Shown here: positions 9,211-18,147 of the stretch, piece after piece
How positions within the stretch are numbered: the first letter of the stretch is position 1
Layout of the letters: every line of letters begins with the position of its first letter
NCBI GenBank assembly: GCA_902464635.1
Contig: CABQKC010000021.1
Coordinates: forward strand, 1-32,442
Direction of reading: 5' to 3'
From: an uncultured Caryophanales bacterium
GTDB taxonomy: Bacteria; Bacillota_I; Bacilli_A; RFN20; CAG-826
DNA: 32,442 nucleotides
Made by a program: the position numbers and the translations under genes
Notes under the pieces: generated by a model
What the model saw: the letters and a program-made list of their open reading frames with translations, nothing else
Databases searched by the model: none
What the model was told of the DNA's origin: nothing

Positions 9211-10674
9211 TTAGTTATCACTTCTAGCGAATGAATTTTTCATTAATAAGGAAGATTCAAACAATACTTTATCCAATACCTTGTCGGTATGGCTTTGAAT
9301 TATTCTAGCAATCTCCTCGTTAGCCTTTATTAATAACGATTTATCTTTATTAAATTTAAATTCCTCATCGAATTTATTCAATAACCTATAAGCATCATTG
9401 CTACAGGCATTTTGGTAACGTTCGATATGGATATCATTCTTTTGGAAATGGGCATCCGCTAAAGCAGAAACTAGTCTAGAGGCCCAATAGAAAGAAGATG
9501 TATCAACTCTTAAATTTGTATTGTTTAAATAGTTAGGTACTTGATCTACATTTGCATATATAGGTAGCATTGCATTAAATGCATTTGAAGCAAAACAAAC
9601 CCATTCAAGCGCGGATATTTCTTCTTCTACACCGTTTCTAATTTCTAATAAGGCTAAAAAAGAAGTACGGTTAACCCCGATTGGACGATATATATTCTTC
9701 TTGCTAGAATCGCCTTTTCCATATGGATCATAAGGAGTTCCCTGGTAATGGGAAGAAAGAAGATATTTGACATCATTAATAGTAAGCAAATGCTCTGGGA
9801 TTAATTTAAATGGGATATCATCATCTTCAGGTCCAAAGTCTCTATCTTCGCCAGTCCATTTGATAGTTCTAGGGCAAATTCGCTTACCCATATACCAAGC
9901 CCTAGGAGTGTTATAAATATGGTCAGAATCATCATGGCTACCAAAGGCTAGACGCGGATTAAATTTATCGCCTTTGCCTGTATCAAGATGGTATTTTTCT
10001 ATAAATTCTTTTAAATCCGCTGAACACATGTAGTCGTTTTGGCTTCCATAGGCATCAGCAAAATCAAAATCATCCATACCAAATTGGTTAGGCATAATTA
10101 CTACTTCAGTATCTTTTACCCTTCTAGCAATCCAATGATGACCCCCGATAGTCTCTAGCCACCAAATATCGTTTTTATCAGAGAAAGCAATCCCATTAGG
10201 TTCATATGTTCCATATTCTTCTAATAACTTACCTAATCTAATAACCCCTTCTTTCGCGTTGCTTATAAAAGGCAAGACAAGGGAAACTAAATCTTCTTCC
10301 CCAATGCCACCTTTAGTCTCCTTACCGTCTTTAAATTTTAATTCAACATAAGGATCTGCTCCTAATACCCTAGGGTTACTAGTTATAGTTTCTGTAGCAG
10401 ACATAGCTACATTCTTTTCATTAATCCCAGCAGCACCCCAGACACCTTCATTAGGATCAACATTAGGCATTAAAGTATGTCTATATCCTTTATTAGGTAA
10501 TTTGACTTCCACATGGGAATTAATTGATTTATAGGTTTTTTCTCCTTCATAAGCAGGGACTACTACTAATTTCTTAACATGAAATACTCCACTAGGAGAA
10601 TCATCGTTTCTAGCTATGATGGTAGAGCCGTTATTCGAGGCTTTCTTTCCTACTAATATTGTTGTACAAGGCAT
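9211..10674 (-). CDS. C69 family dipeptidase (PepD-like)
   Basis: A 487-residue N-terminal-nucleophile hydrolase of peptidase family C69 (U34), which cleaves dipeptides of broad specificity in the cytoplasm. The family hallmark lies at the very N-terminus: MPCTTILVGKKASNNGST, with Cys3 as the likely catalytic nucleophile after removal of the preceding residues, then IARNDD. Later conserved blocks include WGAAGINEKNVAMSATET, GGHHWIARRV and the C-terminal STSFYWASRL-like segment (DTSSFYWASRLV). Length is typical of lactobacillal PepD. No signal peptide is present. A TATAAT box lies 26 bases upstream of the ATG. Its position next to an ABC exporter operon reading the same way does not suggest a functional link. 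Confidence 0.92.
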   Translation of the reverse strand: MPCTTILVGKKASNNGSTIIARNDDSPSGVFHVKKLVVVPAYEGEKTYKSINSHVEVKLPNKGYRHTLMPNVDPNEGVWGAAGINEKNVAMSATETITSNPRVLGADPYVELKFKDGKETKGGIGEEDLVSLVLPFISNAKEGVIRLGKLLEEYGTYEPNGIAFSDKNDIWWLETIGGHHWIARRVKDTEVVIMPNQFGMDDFDFADAYGSQNDYMCSADLKEFIEKYHLDTGKGDKFNPRLAFGSHDDSDHIYNTPRAWYMGKRICPRTIKWTGEDRDFGPEDDDIPFKLIPEHLLTINDVKYLLSSHYQGTPYDPYGKGDSSKKNIYRPIGVNRTSFLALLEIRNGVEEEISALEWVCFASNAFNAMLPIYANVDQVPNYLNNTNLRVDTSSFYWASRLVSALADAHFQKNDIHIERYQNACSNDAYRLLNKFDEEFKFNKDKSLLIKANEEIARIIQSHTDKVLDKVLFESSLLMKNSFARSDN

Positions 10675-10688
10675 AAATATTAACTCAA

Positions 10689-10706
10689 CTTTCCTTTTTA
10701 ATTATA
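10689..10706 (-). promoter_or_regulatory. -10 box and AG-rich leader of the dipeptidase gene
   Basis: On the minus strand TATAAT (10706-10701) is followed by TAAAAAGGAAAG. The purine stretch could act as a ribosome site but is about 17 bases from the ATG at 10674, farther than usual. No convincing -35 hexamer was found. Confidence 0.4.
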
Positions 10707-10739
10707 CCCTTAAATATCACTAGGGATAGCAATAATGCT

Positions 10740-11693
10740 TTAAGAATGTTTTTTAGTTTTGTATATAAAGGTAAATAAGCTTATTCCAATAAGCAAAATA
10801 CCCTCAACAATCCTGATAAATATTGATAACAATGATGTATTTAATATGACGTTTTCAGTTAAAGAAAGGACATAATCTAGTTTAAGGAAAGTACTATTTA
10901 AATATATCCCAGCGATAAATAAAGCAATGAATATAATCCCTCCAAAGATAGCAAAATCCATTCCCTTGCTAAATAAGGAACCAAGCAAAAGAACAATAGA
11001 TGCAAAAGTTAATGAGGAGAGTAATCCAAATGGAATTCGCTTAGAACAAATATCAATTAAACCAATCTTTTCCCAGTCACTTCCATTAAATAAAAGGACA
11101 TAATCGCCATCAACAATAGAAAATCCAATTAGATAGAATAAGAAATAAGCTATCAAAACAAAAGCACAGTAACAAATAAGCTTGCCAGTAATGAAGTTTC
11201 GCTTGCTAACATTTGTGGATAATACATTTTTATAATATGTTTTATTCTCGTTTGAAAAGAATAATTGGTAGCTCAAGAACGGGCAAAGCAATAAAAAGAT
11301 GAATGGAATAAATGAAACAAAGCAAGAATAACGTGATAGATTGATTCCTCTTCCTAAACCATCATAAGGATTAGACCCTATAACAAAGAACTTGTCATAT
11401 TTAAGATTATTGCTAACGATCAAAGAAAAATATTGATACTTATAAAAATATTGAACATCCCCACTAGATTTATAAAGCTCATAATATTTATCCATGTTCG
11501 AGTTGCACGTGTGTATAAATAAAGGAGCGTCTGCATTCCCGTTTTTTAATACAAGTGGTAATAAAAGCAGCAAGGCAAGCATGCATACTACCGAAATAAT
11601 TAAAAACATAAACAAAGGTCCATCTAAAAAAACTCTTTTGCAAGAATAGATAAAAGACCTCTTTATTTCGCCTTTATATGTCTGCTTTTTCAT
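10740..11693 (-). CDS. ABC transporter permease, second membrane subunit
   Basis: A 317-residue integral membrane protein with about six hydrophobic segments, including VFLDGPLFMFLIISVVCMLA near the N-terminus and FIPFIFLLLCPFLSYQLFF in the middle. A large extracytoplasmic loop sits between the first two segments. This ABC-2 layout fits the membrane part of an exporter served by the ATPase at 12633-13328. The frame is open 12 codons further, but ATG 11693 has AGGAG five bases upstream and begins MKKQTYKGEIKRS, the usual cytoplasmic lead-in. This start overlaps the preceding permease gene by 20 bp. The substrate is unknown; the ATPase subtype suggests peptide or antibiotic export or membrane-protein handling. 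Confidence 0.75.
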   Translation of the reverse strand: MKKQTYKGEIKRSFIYSCKRVFLDGPLFMFLIISVVCMLALLLLLPLVLKNGNADAPLFIHTCNSNMDKYYELYKSSGDVQYFYKYQYFSLIVSNNLKYDKFFVIGSNPYDGLGRGINLSRYSCFVSFIPFIFLLLCPFLSYQLFFSNENKTYYKNVLSTNVSKRNFITGKLICYCAFVLIAYFLFYLIGFSIVDGDYVLLFNGSDWEKIGLIDICSKRIPFGLLSSLTFASIVLLLGSLFSKGMDFAIFGGIIFIALFIAGIYLNSTFLKLDYVLSLTENVILNTSLLSIFIRIVEGILLIGISLFTFIYKTKKHS

Positions 11694-12633
11694 ATAATCT
11701 CCTATTAACGAATAGTAGCAACAAGGCAAAAACTAAATGAATGGATAAGTTAATCCAAAGTAAATAACTAGAACCGAAAAAGGGAAGAGTAGTCAAACTA
11801 GAAAAAGGGATGTAGCTACAAATAATTTCTTTATCATAATTTTTGCCGTTAGTTAAAACCATGGAAGTCAAAAATAGAATAATAACCACTGCAATTGGAA
11901 CAAAAAGCGACATCAGGTTTTCTTTTAAAAGAATTCCAATAAAACTAGTTAACATTGTAAAAAGAAAGCTACAAACAAGGCAAACTAGAAACATGATTAG
12001 AACCACTTCTAGAACGCTATGTTCAAATACCAATTCATTGATTTGCCTTAAAATATGATACCCATGTATTGGAATAGTAAAGAAAAGGAATAATAAAAAT
12101 AGCAAAATCGAAAACCCTAAATCAAAAAGAAATGACAACAATAAAGTATCGTTAAATAATTTCTTCCTATCTTTATTAGAAGAAAGGATGTTTTTTATTC
12201 TCTTGCTAGAGAAATCAAAAGAAAAGGCAAATCCCCCGATAACTACTCCAAAGAAGCAACTAAACAAAGGAAAAAGCAAAGTTGCCATAAAATAAAACGC
12301 ACAAGAAACCTCATGTCCTTCAATTGGCATCGAATTATCAAAATACATCCATCTTGCCTTATTGTTTCTTAATAAGTATTGATATAAAGCCGTCTCTAGG
12401 TTGAAGGTTCTTTGATCGATAGCACCTCTTTCTAATGCATCTTTTTGGGAGTCAATATATTTCGAATATTCATTTAAAGAGGATTGCAAATCCCCATCAA
12501 GAGAACTAGTTGTTCTAAAAGTCAAAGCAAAGCAAACAAAAAACAAAATCAAAACGAAAAGAATCGATACAGTTATCAAATATCTTTTATTTTCCTTTAA
12601 CAAGGCAAGCTTATATTTAGCCACCCCACTCAT
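11674..12633 (-). CDS. ABC transporter permease, first membrane subunit
   Basis: A 319-residue membrane protein of ABC-2 layout: a short cytoplasmic N-terminus (MSGVAKYKLALLKENKR), a first transmembrane helix at about 19-40, an extracytoplasmic loop of about 70 residues, then five hydrophobic segments from about 108 onward. The ATG overlaps the stop of the ATPase gene by one base (TAATG), so the two are translationally coupled. It probably forms a heteromeric exporter with the downstream permease and the ATPase. Sequence gives no substrate. Confidence 0.78.
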   Translation of the reverse strand: MSGVAKYKLALLKENKRYLITVSILFVLILFFVCFALTFRTTSSLDGDLQSSLNEYSKYIDSQKDALERGAIDQRTFNLETALYQYLLRNNKARWMYFDNSMPIEGHEVSCAFYFMATLLFPLFSCFFGVVIGGFAFSFDFSSKRIKNILSSNKDRKKLFNDTLLLSFLFDLGFSILLFLLFLFFTIPIHGYHILRQINELVFEHSVLEVVLIMFLVCLVCSFLFTMLTSFIGILLKENLMSLFVPIAVVIILFLTSMVLTNGKNYDKEIICSYIPFSSLTTLPFFGSSYLLWINLSIHLVFALLLLFVNRRLYEKADI

Positions 12634-13328
12634 TATTCTACCTCGCCAATAGTCTTCGATATTTCTTCAAACTTAGAGAATAGATCTATTTCTTTCGGAT
12701 TTTTGCTATGGAATCCAATCGTACCAGAAGAAATGATAAATACTTCATCGCAAAAAGATTGGAGCTCCCTTATTTCATGAGAAGAAATCAATATAGTTGA
12801 CCCATTGGAAGAGAATTCTTTCAATAATTTTTCAAAAATAATAACCGTAACAGGATCGACACCGTTAAAAGGTTCATCCAAGACCAATATATCTGGTTTA
12901 TTCATTATGGATAAAGCAAAATATAATCTTTGCTTCATGCCTAAAGAATAAGTTTTATATTTATCTTTGGCCCTTTTCTCTAGGCCCACTTGTCTTAATG
13001 CCCAAGAAATATTATCCATGTTGAAATTAGAATATAGACCTGCAATTAAAGATAAGTTTTCATATCCAGATAGATGTTGATAAAACACTGGTTCTTCTAT
13101 CATAAAACCAATATTGAGTTTTTCTTTTTCCTCAACACTTATCCCATCATAACTAATATGGCCTGAATCTAGATGGTCTAAGCCTACCATTATCTTCATT
13201 AAAGTAGATTTACCAGCACCATTCGCCCCAATTAATCCAGATATCTTGCCTTTTTCAATATTTAAAGATATCCCCTTAAGGACTTTCTTTTTACCAAACG
13301 ATTTATAAACATTATCGATGTTAATCAT
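12633..13328 (-). CDS. ABC transporter ATP-binding protein, BcrA-like
   Basis: A 231-residue ATPase subunit. Walker A GANGAGKST is at 34-42, the signature YSLGMKQ at 127-133 (LSGGQ replaced by SLGMK, usual in the BcrA/NatA group), Walker B ILVLDEP with D151 and E152, and an H-loop at SSHE. The Q-loop reads GFMIEEPVFYQHLSG, with Glu where most ABC ATPases have Gln, again typical of bacitracin/lantibiotic-resistance-type ATPases. It is the first gene of a three-gene exporter operon, divergent from the phosphate operon, with a 196 bp region between the two start codons. A role in self-protection or peptide export is inferred from the subgroup, not demonstrated. Confidence 0.92.
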   Translation of the reverse strand: MINIDNVYKSFGKKKVLKGISLNIEKGKISGLIGANGAGKSTLMKIMVGLDHLDSGHISYDGISVEEKEKLNIGFMIEEPVFYQHLSGYENLSLIAGLYSNFNMDNISWALRQVGLEKRAKDKYKTYSLGMKQRLYFALSIMNKPDILVLDEPFNGVDPVTVIIFEKLLKEFSSNGSTILISSHEIRELQSFCDEVFIISSGTIGFHSKNPKEIDLFSKFEEISKTIGEVE

Positions 13329-13431
13329 ATATGGATAACTATTTTCTCTCTTTTTTTTATTTTAATTAACATCAAACAAAAATCAACTTAAAACCGGTTC
13401 ATATTAAGAAAGGCCAATTTAGAACATCATT

Positions 13432-13473
13432 TTTACAATTTCTTTACATTTATTTACAAGTTGATGATATAAG
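13432..13473 (+). promoter_or_regulatory. PhoP box and -10 region of the phosphate operon
   Basis: Three direct TTTACA hexamers start at 13432, 13443 and 13453, spaced 11 and 10 bp apart. This matches the TT(A/C/T)ACA direct repeats bound by PhoP in Bacillus. A -10-like TATAAG follows at 13468-13473 and no good -35 box is present, as expected of a PhoP-activated promoter. The operon it drives contains its own PhoP and PhoR, so autoregulation is likely. Confidence 0.75.
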
Positions 13474-13524
13474 CCCCTTTACCCTCCTTTTACAATTTTG
13501 GCGTTACAAATGAAGGAAAAAGAA

Positions 13525-14502
13525 ATGAAAAACAAAATTAAATCCGTACTCCTATTTGCTGCAACGCTAACACTAGCTGGATGCGGAGAAAACTCTGAAA
13601 GCGGAACTTCTTCAACAAAGGAAGGCGAAACATTCACCCCTGTCGAACTATCATCCTGTGGTTCAACATCAGTTGATAAAGTCATCACTAGCTTAGGCAA
13701 TAAATTTGCCTCATTAACCAATAACAAGGTTACATTAAAGAAAGATCAACATGGCTCTGGCGATGCTACTAAAGGCGTCACCGATGGCAAGAATAATGTC
13801 AAATACGATATCGGATTCCTATCTAGAGAAATCAAAGACAGCGAAAAAGCCACTCTAACCGAAACCAATAAAAACGGCAAGATGTGTAAGGATGCTGTCG
13901 TTGCTATCGTAAATGAATCTAATTCATATGAAGCTACCGATGCTGCTACTTTAGCCTCTATCTATAAAGGCGAAAAGAAAGCCTGGAGCGAAGTTGGTTC
14001 TAGTTTAACTGGTAATATCCAACTCTATTCTAGAGAGGCTGGATCAGGAACTAGAGAATGTTTCTTTGAAGGTATCGGCTATAGTGAAGTCAAAGCCGAA
14101 GATAAATGGAATGAAGGTGTCATCGTTTCTAGTCAAGCTTCTAATGGGGATATGATGAATGCTATTAAAGCTGCTGCTAATGGCATTGGATATTGTTCTT
14201 TGGATTCTCTTTCAAGTGCTATTGGAATCAAAGGATTAACTTTTGATGGAGTCGCTGCAAGTGAAGCTACCGTCAACGATGGAACTTATAAACTAAGCCG
14301 TAATTTCAATTATGTTATTAGAGGCGACTACGAAGAAAATAGCACCCGTAAATTAGCAGTCAATGCCTTTGTCGATTTCATGACCACAAAGGAAGGACTT
14401 GCCTGCATCAAATCTGCTGGTGGAATTGTTTCTGGATTAGAAAGTGCCCCAACCTGGTCAAGTATCCAACAAAGCAAATACACTGCTTTGTCTTCTAAAT
14501 AA
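13525..14502 (+). CDS. pstS: phosphate ABC transporter substrate-binding lipoprotein PstS
   Basis: A 325-residue lipoprotein that binds phosphate outside the cell and delivers it to PstCA. The signal peptide ends at TLAGC (Cys20), followed by a Ser/Thr-rich linker. Phosphate-contact motifs are recognisable: CGSTSVDKV, DQHGSGDATKGV and SREAGSGTREC, with the Ser/Gly/Thr clusters that hydrogen-bond phosphate. The frame is open back to 13498, but ATG 13525 has AAGGAA eight bases upstream and begins the signal peptide directly (MKNKIKSVLLF), so I chose it. The stop overlaps the pstC start by one base. Regulation is by the PhoP box upstream. Confidence 0.93.
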   Translation: MKNKIKSVLLFAATLTLAGCGENSESGTSSTKEGETFTPVELSSCGSTSVDKVITSLGNKFASLTNNKVTLKKDQHGSGDATKGVTDGKNNVKYDIGFLSREIKDSEKATLTETNKNGKMCKDAVVAIVNESNSYEATDAATLASIYKGEKKAWSEVGSSLTGNIQLYSREAGSGTRECFFEGIGYSEVKAEDKWNEGVIVSSQASNGDMMNAIKAAANGIGYCSLDSLSSAIGIKGLTFDGVAASEATVNDGTYKLSRNFNYVIRGDYEENSTRKLAVNAFVDFMTTKEGLACIKSAGGIVSGLESAPTWSSIQQSKYTALSSK

Positions 14503-15500
14503 TGGATCTAGCCGGATTAGAAAACAAAAAATATCAAAGAAAGAACCTTCTAGATAAGATTCTAAAAGGTTTTTTCTTATTTTTAGCGTTAATTTGCGCT
14601 TGTTTTGTTATTTTCATCGCCCTTTTTATAACATATAAAGGAATATACCCATTCATTCATAATTATTCCTTGGATGGAAGTGAATATATCCATCAAGACT
14701 TTAAGATGTTCTTTATAAATTCTAGATGGCTATATAACGGGATGGGTGGCATGTTTTTCTTGTTGTTAACAACGTTGTATACCACCGCTTTAAGCTTAAT
14801 AATATCTGTACCGACTTCTATATTTACCGCCCTTCTTCTTTCTAGGATTGTCCCAAAAAAGATAAAGATGGTATTACAAACTTGTGTTGAATTATTAGCA
14901 TCTATCCCTTCTGTCATATTTGGTTTATTTGGCGTTGGGGTAATTTGTCCAATGGTTGCTTCGCTTGGAATAGAAACCTTTGGAGGAAGATCAACTTTAT
15001 CTGCGGTTATTATTTTGGCTATCATGTCAATTCCTACAATGACAATGCTTTCATATAATGCCATGGAAGGGGTTGATAAAAGATTAATAGAATCTTCATT
15101 AGCATTAGGCGCTAGCCCTACCCAAACTAATTTTAAAATAGTAATTGGATCTTCAGTTCCCGGCATATTCGCTGGAATTATTTTAGGCATAGGAAGAGCA
15201 TTAGGAGAAGCAACGGCTGTCCAGATGGTTATAGGAAATAATTCCTTAGGTACATCTTTCTATAACATATTTGCCCCAGGAAATACTTTAACTAGCGCAA
15301 TGCTTACTGGAATTGGAGAAGCTAGTGGGATTGGATATGATGTTAGATTTTCTCTAGGATTAGTATTAATTATTTTAATCATGTTAGTATCTGCTTCTTT
15401 ATCCGCTATAAAAAGAAGACTTAACCCCTACTATAAAAAAGAAGATTCATTGCTATATAAAATAAAAGCTAGATTTAGCAAAAAGAAAGGGGGCATGTAG
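14502..15500 (+). CDS. pstC: phosphate ABC transporter permease PstC
   Basis: A 332-residue membrane protein with a first transmembrane helix at about 24-48, a 30-residue external loop, then five helices. The cytoplasmic loop that contacts PstB is visible as EGVDKRLIESSLALGASPTQ (the EAA motif region) around residue 190. ELLASIPSVIFGLFGVGV is the characteristic Pst permease segment. It forms the importer channel with PstA. The ATG overlaps the pstS stop (TAATG), giving translational coupling. Confidence 0.93.
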   Translation: MDLAGLENKKYQRKNLLDKILKGFFLFLALICACFVIFIALFITYKGIYPFIHNYSLDGSEYIHQDFKMFFINSRWLYNGMGGMFFLLLTTLYTTALSLIISVPTSIFTALLLSRIVPKKIKMVLQTCVELLASIPSVIFGLFGVGVICPMVASLGIETFGGRSTLSAVIILAIMSIPTMTMLSYNAMEGVDKRLIESSLALGASPTQTNFKIVIGSSVPGIFAGIILGIGRALGEATAVQMVIGNNSLGTSFYNIFAPGNTLTSAMLTGIGEASGIGYDVRFSLGLVLIILIMLVSASLSAIKRRLNPYYKKEDSLLYKIKARFSKKKGGM

Positions 15501-15502
15501 TC

Positions 15503-16741
15503 ATGATTAACATTAAAAAAGCATTTACCCTTTCAAAAGATAAGCAAAGAAAAATAAAAGATGGAGCAGGTTTAGGAAGTATATTTCTCTTTTCTTCTTT
15601 TACTTTCATTATCTTAATTTGGATGATTGTATATGTCTTCCAAAACGGGACTTCATTATTAAATTCAAATTTCCTATTTGGTGATTATTCCCAAAAAGTC
15701 ACGACCATAAAAAGCAAAGACAGCAGCTATGTTCCTTTAGAATATAGCTTTGAAAATACTTCTAAAGTAGAAAACTTTTCTTCTAGATGGGGAATAGGAA
15801 TAGAAAATAGAACCCATAGCGAAGAAGATGTTATCTATATAGTAAGCATAGAAAAGGATTCCCCATTCCTAGATTTGGTAGATAATAACAACGAAAAAGT
15901 AACAATCGATACTTCTTATTATCTATCTAGCCTTACTTTATATATGGATGATGGGGATATTGAAGTATTTGGTCCAAAAGATGGGGCTTCGAATATAGTT
16001 AAAGGATTAGATAAAGCCTATTCGATATTCGATGGAACCTTAACTAGCCCAGGAAAAGGAATAAGAGGATCATTGCTTACTACTCTTGCCTTAATTGGAT
16101 TTTCGTTACTATTTTCCCTTCCTTTAGGTATAGGGGGTGCAATATACCTATCTTGTTATGCGAAAGATAATTTCATAACTAATATGATTAGGACATTAAT
16201 CGATGTCACTAGCGGGATCCCTTCAATTATATTTGGTTTAGCAGGCGCGATTATATTTATCCCCTTCCTAAATACGATTACTTCTACTAACGGGGGTTCA
16301 TTATTCTCTGGTTCACTTACCATGGCCATAATGTTACTTCCTACAATTGTTAAAACCGTTGAAGAATCAATTAAGATGGTACCTCATTCCTTAAAAGATG
16401 CTTCTTTATCGCTTGGAGCAAGCCAGGCCCAGACAATATTTAAAATAATCTTGCCTAATGCAATGCCAGGTATATTAAGCGCTACACTTCTTTCAATAGG
16501 AAGGATAATTGGAGAATCTGCTGCCTTAATATTCTCCATGGGTGCCATAATTGGAGATAATTTATCTTTATTAGAAGGACATGCTTCCTTAGCAGTCCAT
16601 ATTTGGACTTGTTTACAAGGAGAAACCCCTCAATATGGGTCAGCATGTGCCATCTCAATAATCATATTGATAGTAGTTTTGCTTCTATCTTTATTAGTAA
16701 AACTTCTCTCCTTTAGCTTAAAGAAAAAGAAAGGAATATAG
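15503..16741 (+). CDS. pstA: phosphate ABC transporter permease PstA with extra external domain
   Basis: A 412-residue membrane protein, over 100 residues longer than typical PstA (about 280-300). Transmembrane helix 1 is at about 25-47. The permease core starts at about 188 (GSLLTTLALIGFSLLF) and carries the EAA-like loop KDASLSLGASQAQTIFKIILP. The extra segment, about 48-187, lies between the first two helices and so faces outside. Part of it (about 96-155, RWGIGIENR ... VIYIVSIEKDSPFLDL) has the look of a PDZ-like beta fold; this is a weak inference. It lies two bases after the pstC stop. The other half of the channel is PstC. Confidence 0.9.
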   Translation: MINIKKAFTLSKDKQRKIKDGAGLGSIFLFSSFTFIILIWMIVYVFQNGTSLLNSNFLFGDYSQKVTTIKSKDSSYVPLEYSFENTSKVENFSSRWGIGIENRTHSEEDVIYIVSIEKDSPFLDLVDNNNEKVTIDTSYYLSSLTLYMDDGDIEVFGPKDGASNIVKGLDKAYSIFDGTLTSPGKGIRGSLLTTLALIGFSLLFSLPLGIGGAIYLSCYAKDNFITNMIRTLIDVTSGIPSIIFGLAGAIIFIPFLNTITSTNGGSLFSGSLTMAIMLLPTIVKTVEESIKMVPHSLKDASLSLGASQAQTIFKIILPNAMPGILSATLLSIGRIIGESAALIFSMGAIIGDNLSLLEGHASLAVHIWTCLQGETPQYGSACAISIIILIVVLLLSLLVKLLSFSLKKKKGI

Positions 16742-16743
16742 AT

Positions 16744-17502
16744 ATGGAGCAAACTATATTTAGCTGCAAAGATGTAAATCTATATTATGAAGGTGGCAAA
16801 AAGCACGCCTTAAAAAACATAAATATAGATATATACAAAAACAAAGTTACTGCATTTATTGGACCTTCTGGATGTGGTAAATCTACTTTATTACGTTGCT
16901 TTAACAGAATGAATGACTTAATAGATGGATGTAAGATTGAAGGCGATATCAAGTTTAATGATGTTGATATCAATTCACTTAATACAATCTATTTAAGAAC
17001 ACAAGTCGGCATGGTATTCCAGCAGCCAAACCCATTCCCGATGTCGATTAAAAATAACGTCATCTATGGTCCAAAATGCCAAGGTGAAAGAAATAAACAA
17101 GTACTTAATGATTTGTTGATCGATTCATTAAAGGGTGCTTCTTTATATGATGAAGTCAAAGATGATTTAGGTAAAAGTGCTTTATCTTTGTCTGGCGGTC
17201 AACAACAAAGACTTTGCATTGCTAGGGCTTTAGCAATGAAACCAGATGTCATATTAATGGATGAACCTACTTCTGCTTTAGACCCAATCGCCACCTTAAA
17301 AATTGAAGAATTAATAAAAGAACTAAAGAAGAAATATACGATTGTTATTGTTACCCATAATATGCAGCAAGCAGCTAGAATTAGCGATTACACCGCCTTC
17401 TTCATGCTTGGTGAATTAGTTGAATATAACAAGACAGAGCTCTTCTTTGCCCATCCACAAGATAAACGTAGCAATGATTATATAACCGGGAGGTTTGGAT
17501 AA
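16744..17502 (+). CDS. pstB: phosphate import ATP-binding protein PstB
   Basis: A 252-residue cytoplasmic ATPase that powers phosphate import. Walker A GPSGCGKST is at 40-48, the Q-loop at GMVFQQPNPFPMSI (specific to PstB), the signature LSGGQQQR at 149-156, Walker B ILMDEPTSALDP with D173 and E174, and the H-loop at IVTHNMQQAAR. AAAGGAA precedes the ATG. The stop overlaps the phoU start by one base. Confidence 0.96.
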   Translation: MEQTIFSCKDVNLYYEGGKKHALKNINIDIYKNKVTAFIGPSGCGKSTLLRCFNRMNDLIDGCKIEGDIKFNDVDINSLNTIYLRTQVGMVFQQPNPFPMSIKNNVIYGPKCQGERNKQVLNDLLIDSLKGASLYDEVKDDLGKSALSLSGGQQQRLCIARALAMKPDVILMDEPTSALDPIATLKIEELIKELKKKYTIVIVTHNMQQAARISDYTAFFMLGELVEYNKTELFFAHPQDKRSNDYITGRFG

Positions 17503-18146
17503 TGGAATTAGATGCAAAAATAGAAAAGATTACCATCGACACGATAAAGATGTTCGATTTGACTTTGGAATATCTAGAAAGTGCAGTCGATATCTATCTA
17601 AATAACAGTCTTATTACTCTTCCTAAAATAAATGATGACTTAATTGATCATCTTGAAAGATCAATTGAAGAAGAATGCCTTCGCTTAATCCTAAAAGAAA
17701 GGCCTTTTGCCAAAGATTTAAGGAAAGTAACCGGTGTATTTAAATTAGTTGAAGACATTGAACGTCTTGGCGATCATAGCGAGGACATCCTTTGGACTGC
17801 TACTAATTTATTAAAATATTCATCAAATTTAACCTTGCCTACTATTAAAGAAGAAATAAAAGTAGCCATGTCTATGGTTAAGGATTCCTATAATGCTTTT
17901 GCTAAAGGAGACGTAGCTTTAGCAAAGAATATTTGTAATCGAGATGACATAGTAGATAATTTATATATCAAGTCATTAAAGGAGATTCCTGAATTCAAAG
18001 ATAAATACAACTTGGGTGACGAATTTATACTTTATTCAACTTTGCTAGTAAAATATGTTGAACGTTTGGCAGATCACGCGTCTAATATAGCCGAATGGGT
18101 CAATTATATCGAAGATGGATATTATAAGGATGGAGTGATTATCTAA
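17502..18146 (+). CDS. phoU: phosphate signalling protein PhoU
   Basis: A 214-residue all-helical protein that links the Pst transporter to the PhoR kinase and restrains signalling when phosphate is plentiful. Two copies of the PhoU metal-binding motif are seen: VEDIERLGDHSEDI (83-96) and VKYVERLADHASNI near 185-200. This is the usual two three-helix-bundle layout and length. The ATG overlaps the pstB stop (TAATG) and phoP starts one base after the phoU stop, so PhoU is co-made with both transporter and sensor. Confidence 0.94.
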   Translation: MELDAKIEKITIDTIKMFDLTLEYLESAVDIYLNNSLITLPKINDDLIDHLERSIEEECLRLILKERPFAKDLRKVTGVFKLVEDIERLGDHSEDILWTATNLLKYSSNLTLPTIKEEIKVAMSMVKDSYNAFAKGDVALAKNICNRDDIVDNLYIKSLKEIPEFKDKYNLGDEFILYSTLLVKYVERLADHASNIAEWVNYIEDGYYKDGVII

Positions 18147-18147
18147 A

